Below, piece by piece: positions 8,172 through 19,483 of a DNA stretch of 41,741 bases; position 1 is the first letter of the stretch, and the number at the start of each line of letters is the position of its first letter. The DNA is taken from NCBI GenBank assembly GCA_027619545.1, contig JAQCFT010000004.1, forward strand, positions 1 through 41,741, read 5' to 3'. Under the pieces are notes generated by a model. It was not told the origin of the DNA. It searched no databases and worked only from the letters and a program-made list of their open reading frames with translations. The position numbers and the translations under genes were made by a program. The stretch is from Verrucomicrobiota bacterium. Its GTDB lineage: Bacteria > Verrucomicrobiota > Verrucomicrobiia > Limisphaerales > AAA164-E04.

Positions 8172-8731
8172 CAGCTGTTTGGGATTCGGTCGGCTACACC
8201 GGTTTTGAAGCTTTGGTAATGCACCCAGATTTCGTCGCCATTGCGAATCTCGACATCCAGCGGGTCCATGCCGCGTGGGCTGGGGTTGTCGGCGTTGGAT
8301 TTAGAGCCGTCCAGCTTGAACTGGCTGTTGTGGCATGGGCAGTTATATTGTTTCTGCTGCTGGTCCACCTGAACAAAACAGCCGGCGTGGGGGCAGATAA
8401 TATTGAATGCAGTGATCTGATCATCCTCGGTGCGTCTCAGATAGATTGATCCGACAGGGACATTGGGGTATCGGTTCCAGGCATCCTGTCTGTCGGCCAG
8501 GATGTCATATTTCTTGGGTAACCCGTTGTTGGGCAAGGAAGCCAACTGGCCGACTTTGATGAACCCGCCCGCCTGGCCGTGTTTTTTCTGTCGCAGTGGT
8601 TCCAGAACCACCGCCAAACCTCCGACCAAAGGCCCCAGCAACGCCAGGGTTCCTGTGATCATGGCCAGCACACCGCGCATAAAACCGCGGCGATCCGATC
8701 CGCCTGATGCTTGAAGCTCGTCCTTACTCAT
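8171..8731 (-). CDS. Rieske iron-sulfur protein of the bc complex
   Basis: The 186-residue protein carries the Rieske 2Fe-2S cluster that takes electrons from quinol at the Qo site. The ligands are visible as CPHAGC (Cys113, His115) and CPCHNS (Cys131, His134), with Cys118 and Cys133 as the disulfide pair. A twin-arginine signal (DRRGFMRG, 13-20) followed by a hydrophobic segment (VLAMITGTLALLGPLVGGLAV) gives an N-terminal membrane anchor exposed to the periplasm. SPRGMDPLDVEI is the conserved stretch behind the cluster domain. It is the first gene of a two-gene operon with the cytochrome b/c fusion, overlapping it by one base. Confidence 0.96.
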   Translation of the reverse strand: MSKDELQASGGSDRRGFMRGVLAMITGTLALLGPLVGGLAVVLEPLRQKKHGQAGGFIKVGQLASLPNNGLPKKYDILADRQDAWNRYPNVPVGSIYLRRTEDDQITAFNIICPHAGCFVQVDQQQKQYNCPCHNSQFKLDGSKSNADNPSPRGMDPLDVEIRNGDEIWVHYQSFKTGVADRIPNS

Positions 8732-8912
8732 ACCCTTGCCTCGCTTAAATAGGTTTTGGAAACTTGCTAACCAAGCTAAGGGGTTTCCCCTTGAAAGGCA
8801 ATGGGGAATCCATGACGCATTTTGCGGTGTGCTGGGTGCAATTTTTGTAAAGCGGTGTTTTAAAATGTGGGAGAATCCTGCATTGAACTTTTACAGACTT
8901 CAGTGTTTGCGA

Positions 8913-9101
8913 TGGTTACTTGGTTGTGTCGCCAAGGCGCGGAGACGCAAAGAACCACAGGAGTGAAGACAAGATTTTTAATTGTGATGTCCAGGGGGGG
9001 TGTCGGGATTCAGTTTGTTGGATGCTATAGGCGGTTCCCTTGTTGGGTGAAATTAAGTTCGGCTGCCATGAGGGGCGCGTCGGGGGGCGACACGTTCTAC
9101 C
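8913..9101. repeat. Dispersed intergenic repeat, copy 2
   Basis: This is the second copy of the block series described at 2343-2514, in the same orientation. It contains TGTCGCCAAGGCGCGGAGAC, TTGTGATGTCCAGG, TTGGGTGAAATTAAGTTCGG and TGCCATGAGGGGCGCG. It fills most of the 468-bp gap between the Rieske gene and the TraB-like gene. The rest of that gap (8732-8912) should carry the bc operon promoter, but I see no strong -35/-10 pair. Confidence 0.72.
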
Positions 9102-9199
9102 CATGTCTTGAACTCACCCCTCACCAATAATTCACCATTTTAAATTCACCATTCCAATGGTGGTTGCTTTGCCGCTGGTTCCTCGTTAAGTTCCCCAAC

Positions 9200-10072
9200 A
9201 TGAGAGACAGGTCCAGGGAATTTGTGGAGAAGAGCATCCTTTGGATGTCGCTGGTCGCTTTACTTTATTGTGCAGAAGCCACTGGTGCGGACGTGACGTT
9301 TATGCGTTTTGTGAAAACGGGTGACCGTGAAGGGCACGTGGATACCGCGATCCAGACTTATCGTCACCCTGCCGGAGTGGAAGTGGCTCTGGTGGGGGCG
9401 GTTCATATCGGTGACAAAGCCTATTACGATGTGTTGAACGAGCGGTTCAAAATCTATGATTCCGTGCTTTATGAGATGATCAAGGATAAAGAAGTGGATC
9501 CCGCGGAAATCTCGGGTAGCGGGCATCCGGTCAGTCAGATGCAGTTGGGCATGAAGAATATGCTGGGTTTGGATTTTCAACTGGAGGGGATCGATTACAG
9601 TGTCAAAAATTTCGTGCATGCCGATCTGGATCCGGCGACGTTTCACAGACTGCAAGGTGAGAAAGGTGAAAACTTCTTCACCCTCGCGCTTCAGTCCTTC
9701 TTTCAGGAAAAGCAGATGATGGCCAGCGGACAATTATCCGGCTTAAACGGGCTGGGGTTGCTCGTCGCCCTAGCCAGTAGCGATCGTGAGCACACTCTCA
9801 AATGGATGTTTGCTCAACAGTTGAATGAGCTGGAGGCCATGATGGCGGGGATTGATCAAGGAATGGACGGCAAAGGTTCGGTGATTTTACGTGGTCGCAA
9901 CGACAAGGCGTTTCAGGTGCTCTCCGGCGAAATACAGTCTGGAAAAAAGCGTCTGGCTGTGTTTTACGGCGCCGGTCACATGCCGGACATGGATCGACGT
10001 CTCAATGAAATGGGGTTCAGAAGAGTGCGTGAGGAATGGTTGGTGGCCTGGGACCTGATGCGGAAGGGGTGA
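9200..10072 (+). CDS. TraB/GumN (TIKI)-like secreted protein
   Basis: The 290-residue product starts with a Sec-type signal (KSILWMSLVALLYCAEATGA). It then shows the two conserved features of the TraB/GumN/TIKI family: VALVGAVHIGDKAYYDVLNE early and VFYGAGHMPDMDRRLNEMGF near the C-terminus (GxxH), with the acidic DSVLYEMIKD segment between. Relatives in eukaryotes (TIKI) are metal-dependent proteases; the bacterial proteins are mostly uncharacterised. The ATG at 9200 is chosen over a TTG at 9164 because it places the signal peptide near the N-terminus, although the Shine-Dalgarno is weak. It is read alone, 133 bp before grpE. Function remains inferred from family only. Confidence 0.75.
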   Translation: MRDRSREFVEKSILWMSLVALLYCAEATGADVTFMRFVKTGDREGHVDTAIQTYRHPAGVEVALVGAVHIGDKAYYDVLNERFKIYDSVLYEMIKDKEVDPAEISGSGHPVSQMQLGMKNMLGLDFQLEGIDYSVKNFVHADLDPATFHRLQGEKGENFFTLALQSFFQEKQMMASGQLSGLNGLGLLVALASSDREHTLKWMFAQQLNELEAMMAGIDQGMDGKGSVILRGRNDKAFQVLSGEIQSGKKRLAVFYGAGHMPDMDRRLNEMGFRRVREEWLVAWDLMRKG

Positions 10073-10205
10073 AAGATTGTTGGATTTATTCCGTTTTGGG
10101 GCCAAAAAAAATCACAAAACACTTTGGGTTCCTGTTGCATCCCTTCCGACTCTTGCGTATGTTCCCAAATTCTTTAACGGTAGTTGAAGTATTTGATTGA
10201 AGGAT

Positions 10206-10871
10206 ATGAGTAAGGAATCTGAAGAGACAAAACCTGAAGCGTCAGAAGCGACCAACGAAACCGCTTCGGACAACAATGAAGTGAATGTGGAAGTGGTCGG
10301 AAATGCCGACGCTGATGCAACTGAGGAGGGGAATGTCGACCAAGAAGACGACTCTCCGGTGACCGTCATACGCAAGGAATGGAACGATCTTGAAGCAAAG
10401 GCGCAAAAAGCCGATGAGTATTGGGATCGTTTTGTGCGTTTGAATGCCGAATTCGATAATTTCAAAAAACGCGCTGCCCGCGAACGTTCCGAAGCCGTCA
10501 AGTATGCCAACGAAGCCCTGATGGAACGTTTGATTCCCACCATGGATCATTTCGAAATGGCTATGGCGGCGGTTCAAAATGTGGATGACAAAAGTGTGGC
10601 ATCCATCAAAATGGGGATCGAAATGGTGCACAACCAATTGAAATCGACCTTGAAAGAGGCTGGTCTTGAAGAAGTGGATGCGCTTGGCAAAGCCTTTGAT
10701 CCTGTCTGGCACGAAGCCGTGTCGCAAAAGGAAACCACCGAAGTTCCGGAAGGACAAGTCGTCGAGCAGGCTCGTAAAGGCTACAAGTTGAACGAACGTC
10801 TCATCCGTCCAGCCAATGTGGTGGTGGCCAAAGCCCCATCTTCCGAAACCGAATCAAACGACGCTTCCTGA
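10206..10871 (+). CDS. grpE: Nucleotide exchange factor GrpE
   Basis: GrpE releases ADP from DnaK. The 221-residue protein has an acidic disordered N-terminus (about 50 residues rich in Glu, Asp and Asn). A long coiled-coil helix follows (EWNDLEAKAQKADEYWDRFVRLNAEFDNFKKR), then the compact beta domain with the family signature near DALGKAFDPVWHEAVSQ and GYKLNERLIRPANVVVAK. dnaJ follows after 38 bp, the common grpE-dnaJ pairing; dnaK is not in the window. The ATG at 10206 is chosen; a TTG three codons upstream is also in frame and AAGGA lies too close to this ATG to be decisive. I found no CIRCE inverted repeat upstream. Confidence 0.95.
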   Translation: MSKESEETKPEASEATNETASDNNEVNVEVVGNADADATEEGNVDQEDDSPVTVIRKEWNDLEAKAQKADEYWDRFVRLNAEFDNFKKRAARERSEAVKYANEALMERLIPTMDHFEMAMAAVQNVDDKSVASIKMGIEMVHNQLKSTLKEAGLEEVDALGKAFDPVWHEAVSQKETTEVPEGQVVEQARKGYKLNERLIRPANVVVAKAPSSETESNDAS

Positions 10872-10909
10872 TCAGATACTTCCGGGACAGACGACCCATT
10901 CAATAAATC

Positions 10910-12070
10910 ATGTCCAAAAGGGATTACTACGAAATTCTCGGTGTCGATCGCAGCGCCTCCCAGGAGGAGCTCAAGAAGGCCTACCGTAAACAGGCCGTCA
11001 AATTTCATCCCGACAAAAACCCGGGTGACAAGGAAGCCGAAGAAAGATTCAAGGAATTGGGGCAGGCTTATGAAGCATTGAGCGATCCTCAAAAGCGTGC
11101 CGCATACGATCAATATGGTCATGCCGCCTTCGATCCTCGTTCGCGCGGGGCCGGTGGTGGTGGCGCCGGATTCCATGATCCCTTCGACATTTTCCGCGAA
11201 GTCTTCGGCGGTGGCGGTGGCGGCGGTGGTGGTGGAAGCATCTTTGAAGATCTGTTCGGTGGCGGCGGTCGCCGTGATCCGAACGCCCCGCAACGTGGTT
11301 CCGACCTTCGTTATGACATGGAGATTTCCTTTGAAGAAGCCAGTCTTGGATGTGAAAAGGAAATTCCCATCACCAAAATGGATGCCTGTGAGGATTGCAA
11401 AGGCAGCGGAGCCTCTCCCGGTTCCCGCACAGTCAACTGCACCGCTTGTCACGGGAAAGGTCAGATCGCGACATCGCGAGGTATCTTCACCTTCACACAA
11501 ACCTGCCCTCGGTGTCATGGCGCCGGTAAAACCATCGAAAAACCCTGCAAACGATGTCAGGGAGCGGGGCGAAAGGAGAAGACTTCCAAAGTGCGACTCC
11601 GTATTCCGCCCGGTGTGGATACCGGGGCTCGGATTCGATCAACAGGGCAGGGTGAGAGTGGTGTGCGAGGTGGTCCCTCCGGTGATCTTTATGTGGTGAT
11701 CCATGTGCGTGAACACGAAATTTTCGATCGCGAAGGGGATGATCTCATCTGCGAAGTGCCGATCAGTTTTGTGCAGGCTGCTCTGGGTTCTGAGATCGAA
11801 GTTCCCACTTTGTCCGGTAAGGCCACGATTCGTATTCCTGCTGGCACCCAGCCGGGCAGTGTGTTCCGTTTGCGCGGCAAAGGTGTTAAAAATGTCAAGG
11901 GTTACGGATGGGGGGATCTGCACGTTCGCGTGAATGTCGAAGTTCCCACCAGCATGAATGCCGAGCAAAAGGAGAAGTTGCAGGCGTTTGCCGAGTCCTG
12001 TGATGACCGGGTGAATCCCATCTCAAATGGGTTTTTCGAAAAAGCCAAGAAGTTCTTCACCGGAAATTGA
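10910..12070 (+). CDS. dnaJ: Chaperone DnaJ (Hsp40, type I)
   Basis: The 386-residue co-chaperone stimulates DnaK ATPase and delivers unfolded clients. It has the full type I order: J domain with HPD at 33-35, a Gly/Phe-rich linker (about 75-125, with a run of ten Gly), and four CxxCxGxG zinc repeats. These are CEDCKGSG (160-167), CTACHGKG (177-184), CPRCHGAG (199-206) and CKRCQGAG (213-220). Two C-terminal client-binding domains follow. It lies 38 bp after grpE and 15 bp before rsmE, so the three genes are probably one transcript. Confidence 0.98.
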   Translation: MSKRDYYEILGVDRSASQEELKKAYRKQAVKFHPDKNPGDKEAEERFKELGQAYEALSDPQKRAAYDQYGHAAFDPRSRGAGGGGAGFHDPFDIFREVFGGGGGGGGGGSIFEDLFGGGGRRDPNAPQRGSDLRYDMEISFEEASLGCEKEIPITKMDACEDCKGSGASPGSRTVNCTACHGKGQIATSRGIFTFTQTCPRCHGAGKTIEKPCKRCQGAGRKEKTSKVRLRIPPGVDTGARIRSTGQGESGVRGGPSGDLYVVIHVREHEIFDREGDDLICEVPISFVQAALGSEIEVPTLSGKATIRIPAGTQPGSVFRLRGKGVKNVKGYGWGDLHVRVNVEVPTSMNAEQKEKLQAFAESCDDRVNPISNGFFEKAKKFFTGN

Positions 12071-12085
12071 TCCGGTGCGTGTGTC

Positions 12086-12838
12086 ATGCATCGCTTTTTC
12101 CTGCCACCATCCGAGTGTCGAGGCGAAGTGGTGACGCTGCGTGCTGCGGATGCTCGTCATGCCTTGAATGTCCTGCGTCTGTCTCCCGGAGCAGACGTTC
12201 AAATTCTGAATGGAGAAGGGGAATGCCTTTCGGGGGAACTGCTTGAGGGATCGAGGAAGCAGGTCACTGTTCGGATCTCAACCAGACGGAAACAGGCTCA
12301 ACCGGCACAACGCCTGGGCTTGGCCATAGCACAGCTCAAGCCCAAAGCCATGGACCTTTCTCTGCAGAAAGCCACGGAATTGGGGGTGGATGATATTTGG
12401 CTCATTGAATCCGATCGATCCGTTTCGCGCTGGTCCGGCAAGGAGGTTCCAGTCAAACTGGAGAAACTCAACCTCACGCTCATTGAAGCCATGAAGCAGT
12501 GCGGAGCCGTTTGGAAACCCCGTTTGCATGGCCCCATCAAAATAGAAGCTTTGAAATCCGAACTGGGTGAGGCCTGGGCCATTGCCTTTGGCAATCTGCA
12601 CGATTCGGTCGAGCCATTGCCGGTGTGGAAAGCGGCTCAATCATTTCAGAACGCCTCCACGTGCTGGTGTGTCGGACCCGAGGGCGATTTCACGAATGGA
12701 GAGGTTCAGACCCTCATCAACAGTGGAGCTGTGCCAGTCGACCTGGGACAACTGGTTTTGAGATCGGAAACAGCGGTGGTCTGCGGTTTGTCAGTGTTCG
12801 GTCAGTGGCGTTATTTCCTTAACCAGATGGAAGCCTGA
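12086..12838 (+). CDS. rsmE: 16S rRNA m3U1498 methyltransferase RsmE
   Basis: The 250-residue SPOUT methyltransferase modifies N3 of U1498 in 16S rRNA. The N-terminal PUA-like domain (MHRFFLPPSECRGEVVTLRA...HALNVLRLSPGADVQILNG) and the trefoil-knot C-terminus are typical. The knot shows VGPEGDFTNGEV and LGQLVLRSETAVVCGLSV, with KPKAMDLSLQKATELGVDDI between. rsmE commonly follows dnaJ. Its last 28 bp overlap the end of the convergent methyltransferase gene, leaving no room for a terminator between them. Confidence 0.96.
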   Translation: MHRFFLPPSECRGEVVTLRAADARHALNVLRLSPGADVQILNGEGECLSGELLEGSRKQVTVRISTRRKQAQPAQRLGLAIAQLKPKAMDLSLQKATELGVDDIWLIESDRSVSRWSGKEVPVKLEKLNLTLIEAMKQCGAVWKPRLHGPIKIEALKSELGEAWAIAFGNLHDSVEPLPVWKAAQSFQNASTCWCVGPEGDFTNGEVQTLINSGAVPVDLGQLVLRSETAVVCGLSVFGQWRYFLNQMEA

Positions 12839-13581
12839 GCCACGCTCCACTGGTATTTGCGGGCATGTTCCCGGATGAGAAAGGGGAGGTCTTTGGTGGT
12901 CTGTAGATCGAAATCTTTCTCCAAAGCTCCTTTGAGTCCGTCTAATGTGGACACGTTCTTTCCTTTATCTTCGTAACCTCCCAACCAGTTTTCTTTTGGA
13001 GTGTATTCTTCCAGCCATGTGTAAGGGGACGTGATGATCAACTGCCCTCCGCTTTCCATCAGACTCGCCAGGCTTGATAAACAGTCGGTGGGGTGAGTCA
13101 ATCGATCGATCAAGTTCGCCATGAGAACAACGTGAAACGTTCCGAGGTCCCGAGGCAGTTTCATGGCATCTCCCTGCTGGAAATGGAGGCGGGATCGGTC
13201 AATGGATGAGTCAACCTCGGCTGTCGCTTCGATTTGAATGCTGCCTTCTTTCGCATAGGTGTAGTGGCAACAGCCGTCTGATTTCAACTGATTGGCTCTT
13301 TCGACGAACGCGTGGGAAAAATCAATGCCGATGACCTCTTCGCAATGCTTTGCCAGTTCGAACGAGGAACGTCCGACAGCACAACCCAGATCCAGTCCGC
13401 GTGCACCCGTCGGAACCTTTTCAAGATCCAGGCATTCTGAAATACAGCGCACGGGGTAATTCAACGCCGAAGCGGGGCCGAAGGCATGCGGTAACTGTTC
13501 CTCAGGTTTGCCGTAATGAAATAAAAGGTATTCACTGACGGCTTTGTCGGTTTCGTAGAACGGTGTGCTGGAATCTGTCAT
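12811..13581 (-). CDS. Free-standing 4-mercaptohistidine N1-methyltransferase-like protein (OvoA C-terminal type)
   Basis: The 256-residue SAM-dependent methyltransferase has motif I GLDLGCAVGRSSFELA and IGIDFSHAFVERA. It also has the stretches I associate with the family named putative 4-mercaptohistidine N1-methyltransferase: YETDKAVSEYLLFHYG at the start, LNYPVRCISECLDL, ITSPYTWLEEYTP with NWLGGY, and PFLIREHARKYQW near the end. In OvoA this domain methylates 5-thiohistidine or 4-mercaptohistidine in ovothiol synthesis; here it stands alone without the sulfoxide-synthase domain. The ATG at 13581 is used; the open frame extends to 13773 but that extension is low-complexity and lacks the family N-terminus. 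It converges with rsmE. Confidence 0.82.
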   Translation of the reverse strand: MTDSSTPFYETDKAVSEYLLFHYGKPEEQLPHAFGPASALNYPVRCISECLDLEKVPTGARGLDLGCAVGRSSFELAKHCEEVIGIDFSHAFVERANQLKSDGCCHYTYAKEGSIQIEATAEVDSSIDRSRLHFQQGDAMKLPRDLGTFHVVLMANLIDRLTHPTDCLSSLASLMESGGQLIITSPYTWLEEYTPKENWLGGYEDKGKNVSTLDGLKGALEKDFDLQTTKDLPFLIREHARKYQWSVAQASIWLRK

Positions 13582-13806
13582 GTCGCTTCGAATCAATCTG
13601 CACCAAATGACCAACCCTGACAATCGGCAAGAAGACTTTTTTAGACAGGATGTACAGGATGAAAAGAAAAATTGTTGTAACAAGAACGTCAAAGGCGATT
13701 CCTGGATGACTACCCTTTGACCTTTCAGCCGAAAACTTGGGGAAACATCGGAAGAAATCGGTCCTTCAAACACCGTTGTCTTCGCAGTATGAAATTTGCA
13801 AAATGG

Positions 13807-13828
13807 GCCACCTGCTTGTGCAGGCGGC
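13807..13828 (-). terminator. Possible terminator downstream of folC
   Basis: GCCACCTGC and GCAGGCGGC form a 9-bp stem with one A-G mismatch and a TTGT loop. On the minus strand it is followed by CCCATTTTGC, a short T run. It lies 29 bp behind the folC stop. The surrounding gap 13582-13856 holds nothing else I recognise. Confidence 0.45.
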
Positions 13829-13856
13829 CTACGGTGGGCAATTCACTCTTTTAAAT

Positions 13857-15137
13857 TTACAATTTACTATTCAAAACCGCTCCCCATTCGTTCAGGGAAA
13901 GCTCTTCAATTGAATAGTTGACCGGATCCAACTTCGGCAACACGCCGCCAACCAGATAAAACGAACCAGTGATCAGGAGGGGGTGTTTGTTGTTTCTGAT
14001 CTTAGTAAGCGCGCTTTCCACTTGTTCATGCTCGGTGACCTGTGTGTTTGGCGTTATTTGTCTCACGTATTCCGCCATGGCTTGAGTGGACGCGGATCGT
14101 TGACTTTGGGCCGGAACCAGGTGGATCGTATGACAAAGCGGGGCAAGTCGTTTCATACTTTCCCGCCAGGGTTTGTCGTTGAGGGAAGCAAAAATCAAAT
14201 CACAAGATTCGGTTCCAAAGCATTCCTTCCAGCTGTCCACCACGGTTTGAATACCGGCCCCGTTGTGCGCCACATCCAAAACGACTTGCCGTCCATACCA
14301 CTCGATGATTTGGAACCGTCCGGGAAGGCGGGTGTTTACAATAGCCTCGTTCACGGTTGCGGCGGGAACCGGAAAGGCGGTCTGCAGTAACTCGACTGCT
14401 TGAATGGCAGTTGATGCATTGAAGTGCTGATGAGAACCCTTGAGTCCGGGCGAGACGCCCTCGGGCAGAAGATTGCTTTCAATGTGGTAAACAGGGGCGT
14501 TTTGATCATGGGCCACGTCCATGATGACTTTCAATGGTTCTCTATTTGATTCCGCTGTGACAATGGGCCGCCCTGGTTTGATGATGCCCGCTTTTTCTCT
14601 GGCGATATCCGTCAGGGAGTCGCCCAGCCATGCTTGATGATCCATCGAGACGTTGGTGATGATGGAGCATGCTGGCTGGACGATATTCGTGGCATCCAGC
14701 CGTCCCCCCATGCCGGTTTCCCAGATGACGATATCGCAGGATTGTTCGGCAAAGTGTTGCAGGGCCAGGACCGTGATGAATTCGAAAAACGTGGGACTGG
14801 TGTCCTTGGGCCAGTCTGCAATGACCTGACGCAGCTGTTCCACATGACGCACCAGGTCCTGTGGCGCGATGGGGATAAGTTGAACCTGCATGCGTTCACC
14901 GAATTGCACCAGGTGCGGGGAGGTGAACATCCCTACTTTGTAACCGGCCGAACGATAAATGCTTTCCAGATAAGCGCAGACAGACCCCTTGCCGTTGGTG
15001 CCGGCGACATGAATAAAGCGAAGCCGGTCCTGCGGGGAACCCACCGCGTTCGCCAATCGAAACGTGTTTTCCAAACCAAGTTTCGTGCCGAACAATCGGA
15101 GTTGATACAAATATTCAATAGCCTCGCGATAAGTCAT
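13857..15137 (-). CDS. folC: Folylpolyglutamate synthase / dihydrofolate synthase
   Basis: This 426-residue Mur-ligase-family enzyme adds glutamate to dihydropteroate and to tetrahydrofolates. The ATP loop is VAGTNGKGSVCAYLESI (P-loop GTNGKGS, 46-52). Other family motifs are SPHLVQFGERMQV, VIWETGMGGRLDATN and TNVSMDHQAWLGDSL with the Mg-binding His/Asp region, then VLDVAHNGAG in the C-terminal domain. Length is normal. It is read alone; 411 bp without a recognised protein gene separate it from the small ORF behind pyrG. The ATG at 15137 gives the standard N-terminus (MTYREAIEYLYQLRLFG). Confidence 0.96.
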   Translation of the reverse strand: MTYREAIEYLYQLRLFGTKLGLENTFRLANAVGSPQDRLRFIHVAGTNGKGSVCAYLESIYRSAGYKVGMFTSPHLVQFGERMQVQLIPIAPQDLVRHVEQLRQVIADWPKDTSPTFFEFITVLALQHFAEQSCDIVIWETGMGGRLDATNIVQPACSIITNVSMDHQAWLGDSLTDIAREKAGIIKPGRPIVTAESNREPLKVIMDVAHDQNAPVYHIESNLLPEGVSPGLKGSHQHFNASTAIQAVELLQTAFPVPAATVNEAIVNTRLPGRFQIIEWYGRQVVLDVAHNGAGIQTVVDSWKECFGTESCDLIFASLNDKPWRESMKRLAPLCHTIHLVPAQSQRSASTQAMAEYVRQITPNTQVTEHEQVESALTKIRNNKHPLLITGSFYLVGGVLPKLDPVNYSIEELSLNEWGAVLNSKL

Positions 15138-15548
15138 GGCTCGTTCTGTGTGATGGTGTGCTCGAGTTCACTGGCGTCTTTTGGAAAGCTCCCGTTCCAC
15201 GAATTTTCGGATAAGATGCGGATGCTGATGATGTGGCCGGTTTTCTGGTTATGCTATCTCTACTAAACCACTTTCAATGAATTGCTCCGACCAGTGCTCA
15301 ATGGCGTATGGTCGGAGAAGTGATGAATCCGGAAAGGTGTTGAGTCATTCCATGCCGCTTGGCCAGGGGTATCCCTTCAAACTTCCAGTGCTTCGCGCCT
15401 TCTTGGTTATACTGATTGCCAAAAGTATGTGCGCATAACGGCTCGCTGTTGTTTCTTATTCTCACCCCCGCTGCGCTAGGGACGCAGTGGCGCAGAGTTT
15501 TTCTGAAATTACTTCTGGCAAGCGTTATAACCGACGCTCAGCAATAAA
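15138..15548. other. Gap holding an attC-like hairpin
   Basis: No protein gene is supported. The folC promoter should lie near the left edge. The right half holds the long inverted repeat given separately at 15435-15528. The remainder (15250-15420) shows no coding or structural signal I can name. Confidence 0.5.
15435..15528. repeat. attC-like imperfect hairpin
   Basis: ATAACGGCTCGCTG (15435-15448) pairs with CTGGCAAGCGTTAT (15515-15528). There are six perfect outer pairs ATAACG/CGTTAT, one unpaired G (15441), then a further stem with one C-A mismatch and G-U pairs. An inner palindrome CTGCG/CGCAG lies between. Integron attC sites have terminal AAC/GTT triplets and extrahelical bases on one arm, as seen here, and AAGCGTTA is common at their right end. 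The consensus RYYYAAC/GTTRRRY is not fully met. No integron integrase is in the window. Confidence 0.4.
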
Positions 15549-15680
15549 TCACTTGTCTCGGAACGTGAAATAAATCCCGATCACCAACGCCAGCAAAACC
15601 ACGAGTCCGATTATCATGAAACCGCTGATATACACGTCCTTGTAACTCTCTTGAAGCGTGGCCTCTTCGATAACTAAACC
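15549..15680 (-). CDS. Small single-pass membrane ORF in frame behind pyrG, no normal start
   Basis: A 43-codon frame begins directly after the pyrG TGA in the same phase. Its product would have an acidic/polar N-terminus (VIEEATLQESYKDVYISG), one strong membrane helix (FMIIGLVVLLALVIGIYF) and a TFRDK tail. This is coherent, protein-like sequence. However, no ATG, GTG or TTG precedes the helix except a GTG at the DVY step. GAGG followed by seven bases precedes an ATC codon, so a rare start, readthrough of TGA, or a decayed gene are all possible. I do not recognise the family. Confidence 0.4.
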   Translation of the reverse strand, partial: GLVIEEATLQESYKDVYISGFMIIGLVVLLALVIGIYFTFRDK

Positions 15681-18081
<2,401 letters not shown>

Positions 18082-18209
18082 GAACCGTAGGTTAGCGATC
18101 CAGCCCGGCAACATCAAGCGATGAGCGCATTAAAAAATAATCCCCAAAAACGCCTAAAAATCATTGCACACCCAGACCGAACCCGACACAATGCCTGCCC
18201 CACACAACC

Positions 18210-18560
<351 letters not shown>

Positions 18561-18686
18561 TGTTCAATTATTCTTTTGAAGAACCCTGTGGAGTCAGCCA
18601 GGTCGGTGGAGAGGTAAAAGAGTTTGGCGAATATTGACGATATTTACCAACCGCTGTAGTGTGGTTACCCAAAGATAAACATCATC

Positions 18687-18953
18687 ATGGCTAGCACGAT
18701 CAATCTTTCATTAACCGATGAACTCCGCGCATTCATTGACAGTCATTGCGGTGACCAAGGGTTGTACGCAACCCCTAGCGAGTTTTTACGCGATTTGTTA
18801 CGGGAAAAAAAGGAACGTATAGAGGCGGCCCGCATTCGGGATGGGGTGTTGGAGGGCTATCGTGACATTCTCAGTGGGCACAGCGTTGAGTTTACCGGAA
18901 GTATTCGTTCCGCTCTGACCGAGGCCAAGAAAAGAGAAAAATCTGGTTGGTAA
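18687..18953 (+). CDS. ParD-like antitoxin (module 1)
   Basis: The 88-residue protein has a ribbon-helix-helix N-terminus (MASTINLSLTDELRAFIDSH), ATPSEFLRDLLREKK as the second helix, and a charged C-terminal tail that would bind the toxin. This is the ParD/CC2985 pattern: DNA binding and autoregulation by the N-terminus, toxin neutralisation by the tail. The toxin gene follows after 7 bp. The first ATG is used. It is the first gene behind tRNA-Ser and repeat R copy 1. Confidence 0.85.
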   Translation: MASTINLSLTDELRAFIDSHCGDQGLYATPSEFLRDLLREKKERIEAARIRDGVLEGYRDILSGHSVEFTGSIRSALTEAKKREKSGW

Positions 18954-18960
18954 TCAAGCC

Positions 18961-19326
18961 ATGGTCTACCTCGGATTATCCCGTCGAGCTTTGCTCGACC
19001 TAAGTAAAATCGAGACTTATTCGATGGAGCATTGGGGAGAATTGGTCGCTGCCCAATACATGCAATCCATCGAAGATGCGCTCAACCTTTTGCGTGAAAA
19101 TCCCAAACTTCTCAAAACCAAGCAGAGCTATTCACGGTCTCTTTGCTTTTATCGAGTGAGACAGCATTTTCTTGTTTGTGCCGTATTCGAGGAAGGCATC
19201 TTTGTGTTGACGGTCAAGCACGGTGCAATGGATTTGCCAAACCGGATTGCCGAGATCGAACCGCAATTATTCCTAGAAGCGGATGCTCTGCACCGTGCTT
19301 TTCGAGATAAAGACAAGGTGAAATAG
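18961..19326 (+). CDS. ParE/RelE-superfamily toxin (module 1)
   Basis: The 121-residue protein shows the ParE start LGLSRRALLDLSKIETYSMEHWGELVAAQYMQSI, the central RSLCFYRVRQHFLVCAVFEEG strands and the final I/L-x-V-x-H stretch (VLTVKHGAMDLPNRI). ParE toxins usually act on DNA gyrase; RelE relatives cut mRNA. Which applies here cannot be read from sequence. It is about 25 residues longer than a typical ParE because of a tail (AEIEPQLFLEADALHRAF). The gene is followed after 22 bp by an inverted repeat (19349-19406) that may end transcription. Confidence 0.82.
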   Translation: MVYLGLSRRALLDLSKIETYSMEHWGELVAAQYMQSIEDALNLLRENPKLLKTKQSYSRSLCFYRVRQHFLVCAVFEEGIFVLTVKHGAMDLPNRIAEIEPQLFLEADALHRAFRDKDKVK

Positions 19327-19348
19327 GCCCCTTTGCTTGGGCATAACG

Positions 19349-19428
19349 CGCCTCAAAAAACCAGCCTCAAACTGTCAGTAAAAGTGCCAGTAAGATTTTA
19401 GAGGCGTACGCTCGAGTAGTGGAAGAGT
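19349..19428. repeat. Repeat B, copy 1, with nested stem-loops
   Basis: The conserved part (19369-19428) contains CTGTCAGTAAAAGTGCCAG, TAAGATTTT and the core GTACGCTCGAGTAGTGG. ACTGTCA (19371-19377) pairs with TGCCAGT (19385-19391) at six of seven positions around GTAAAAG. Outside it CGCCTC (19349-19354) pairs with GAGGCG (19401-19406), flanked by A and T runs. Further copies are at 20448 and 22271, each at a module border. Confidence 0.8.
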
Positions 19429-19483
19429 TGGCTTGAGTAGTCGGTGTGATGTGTTGTAAATTGTTGGAAGTTAACGGGCATCT

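Noticed and set aside
10073-10205. CIRCE element or sigma-32 promoter before grpE
   Set aside because: The TTAGCACTC/GAGTGCTAA pair is absent; a TTGCAT-17-TATGTT pair exists but is too weak to report.
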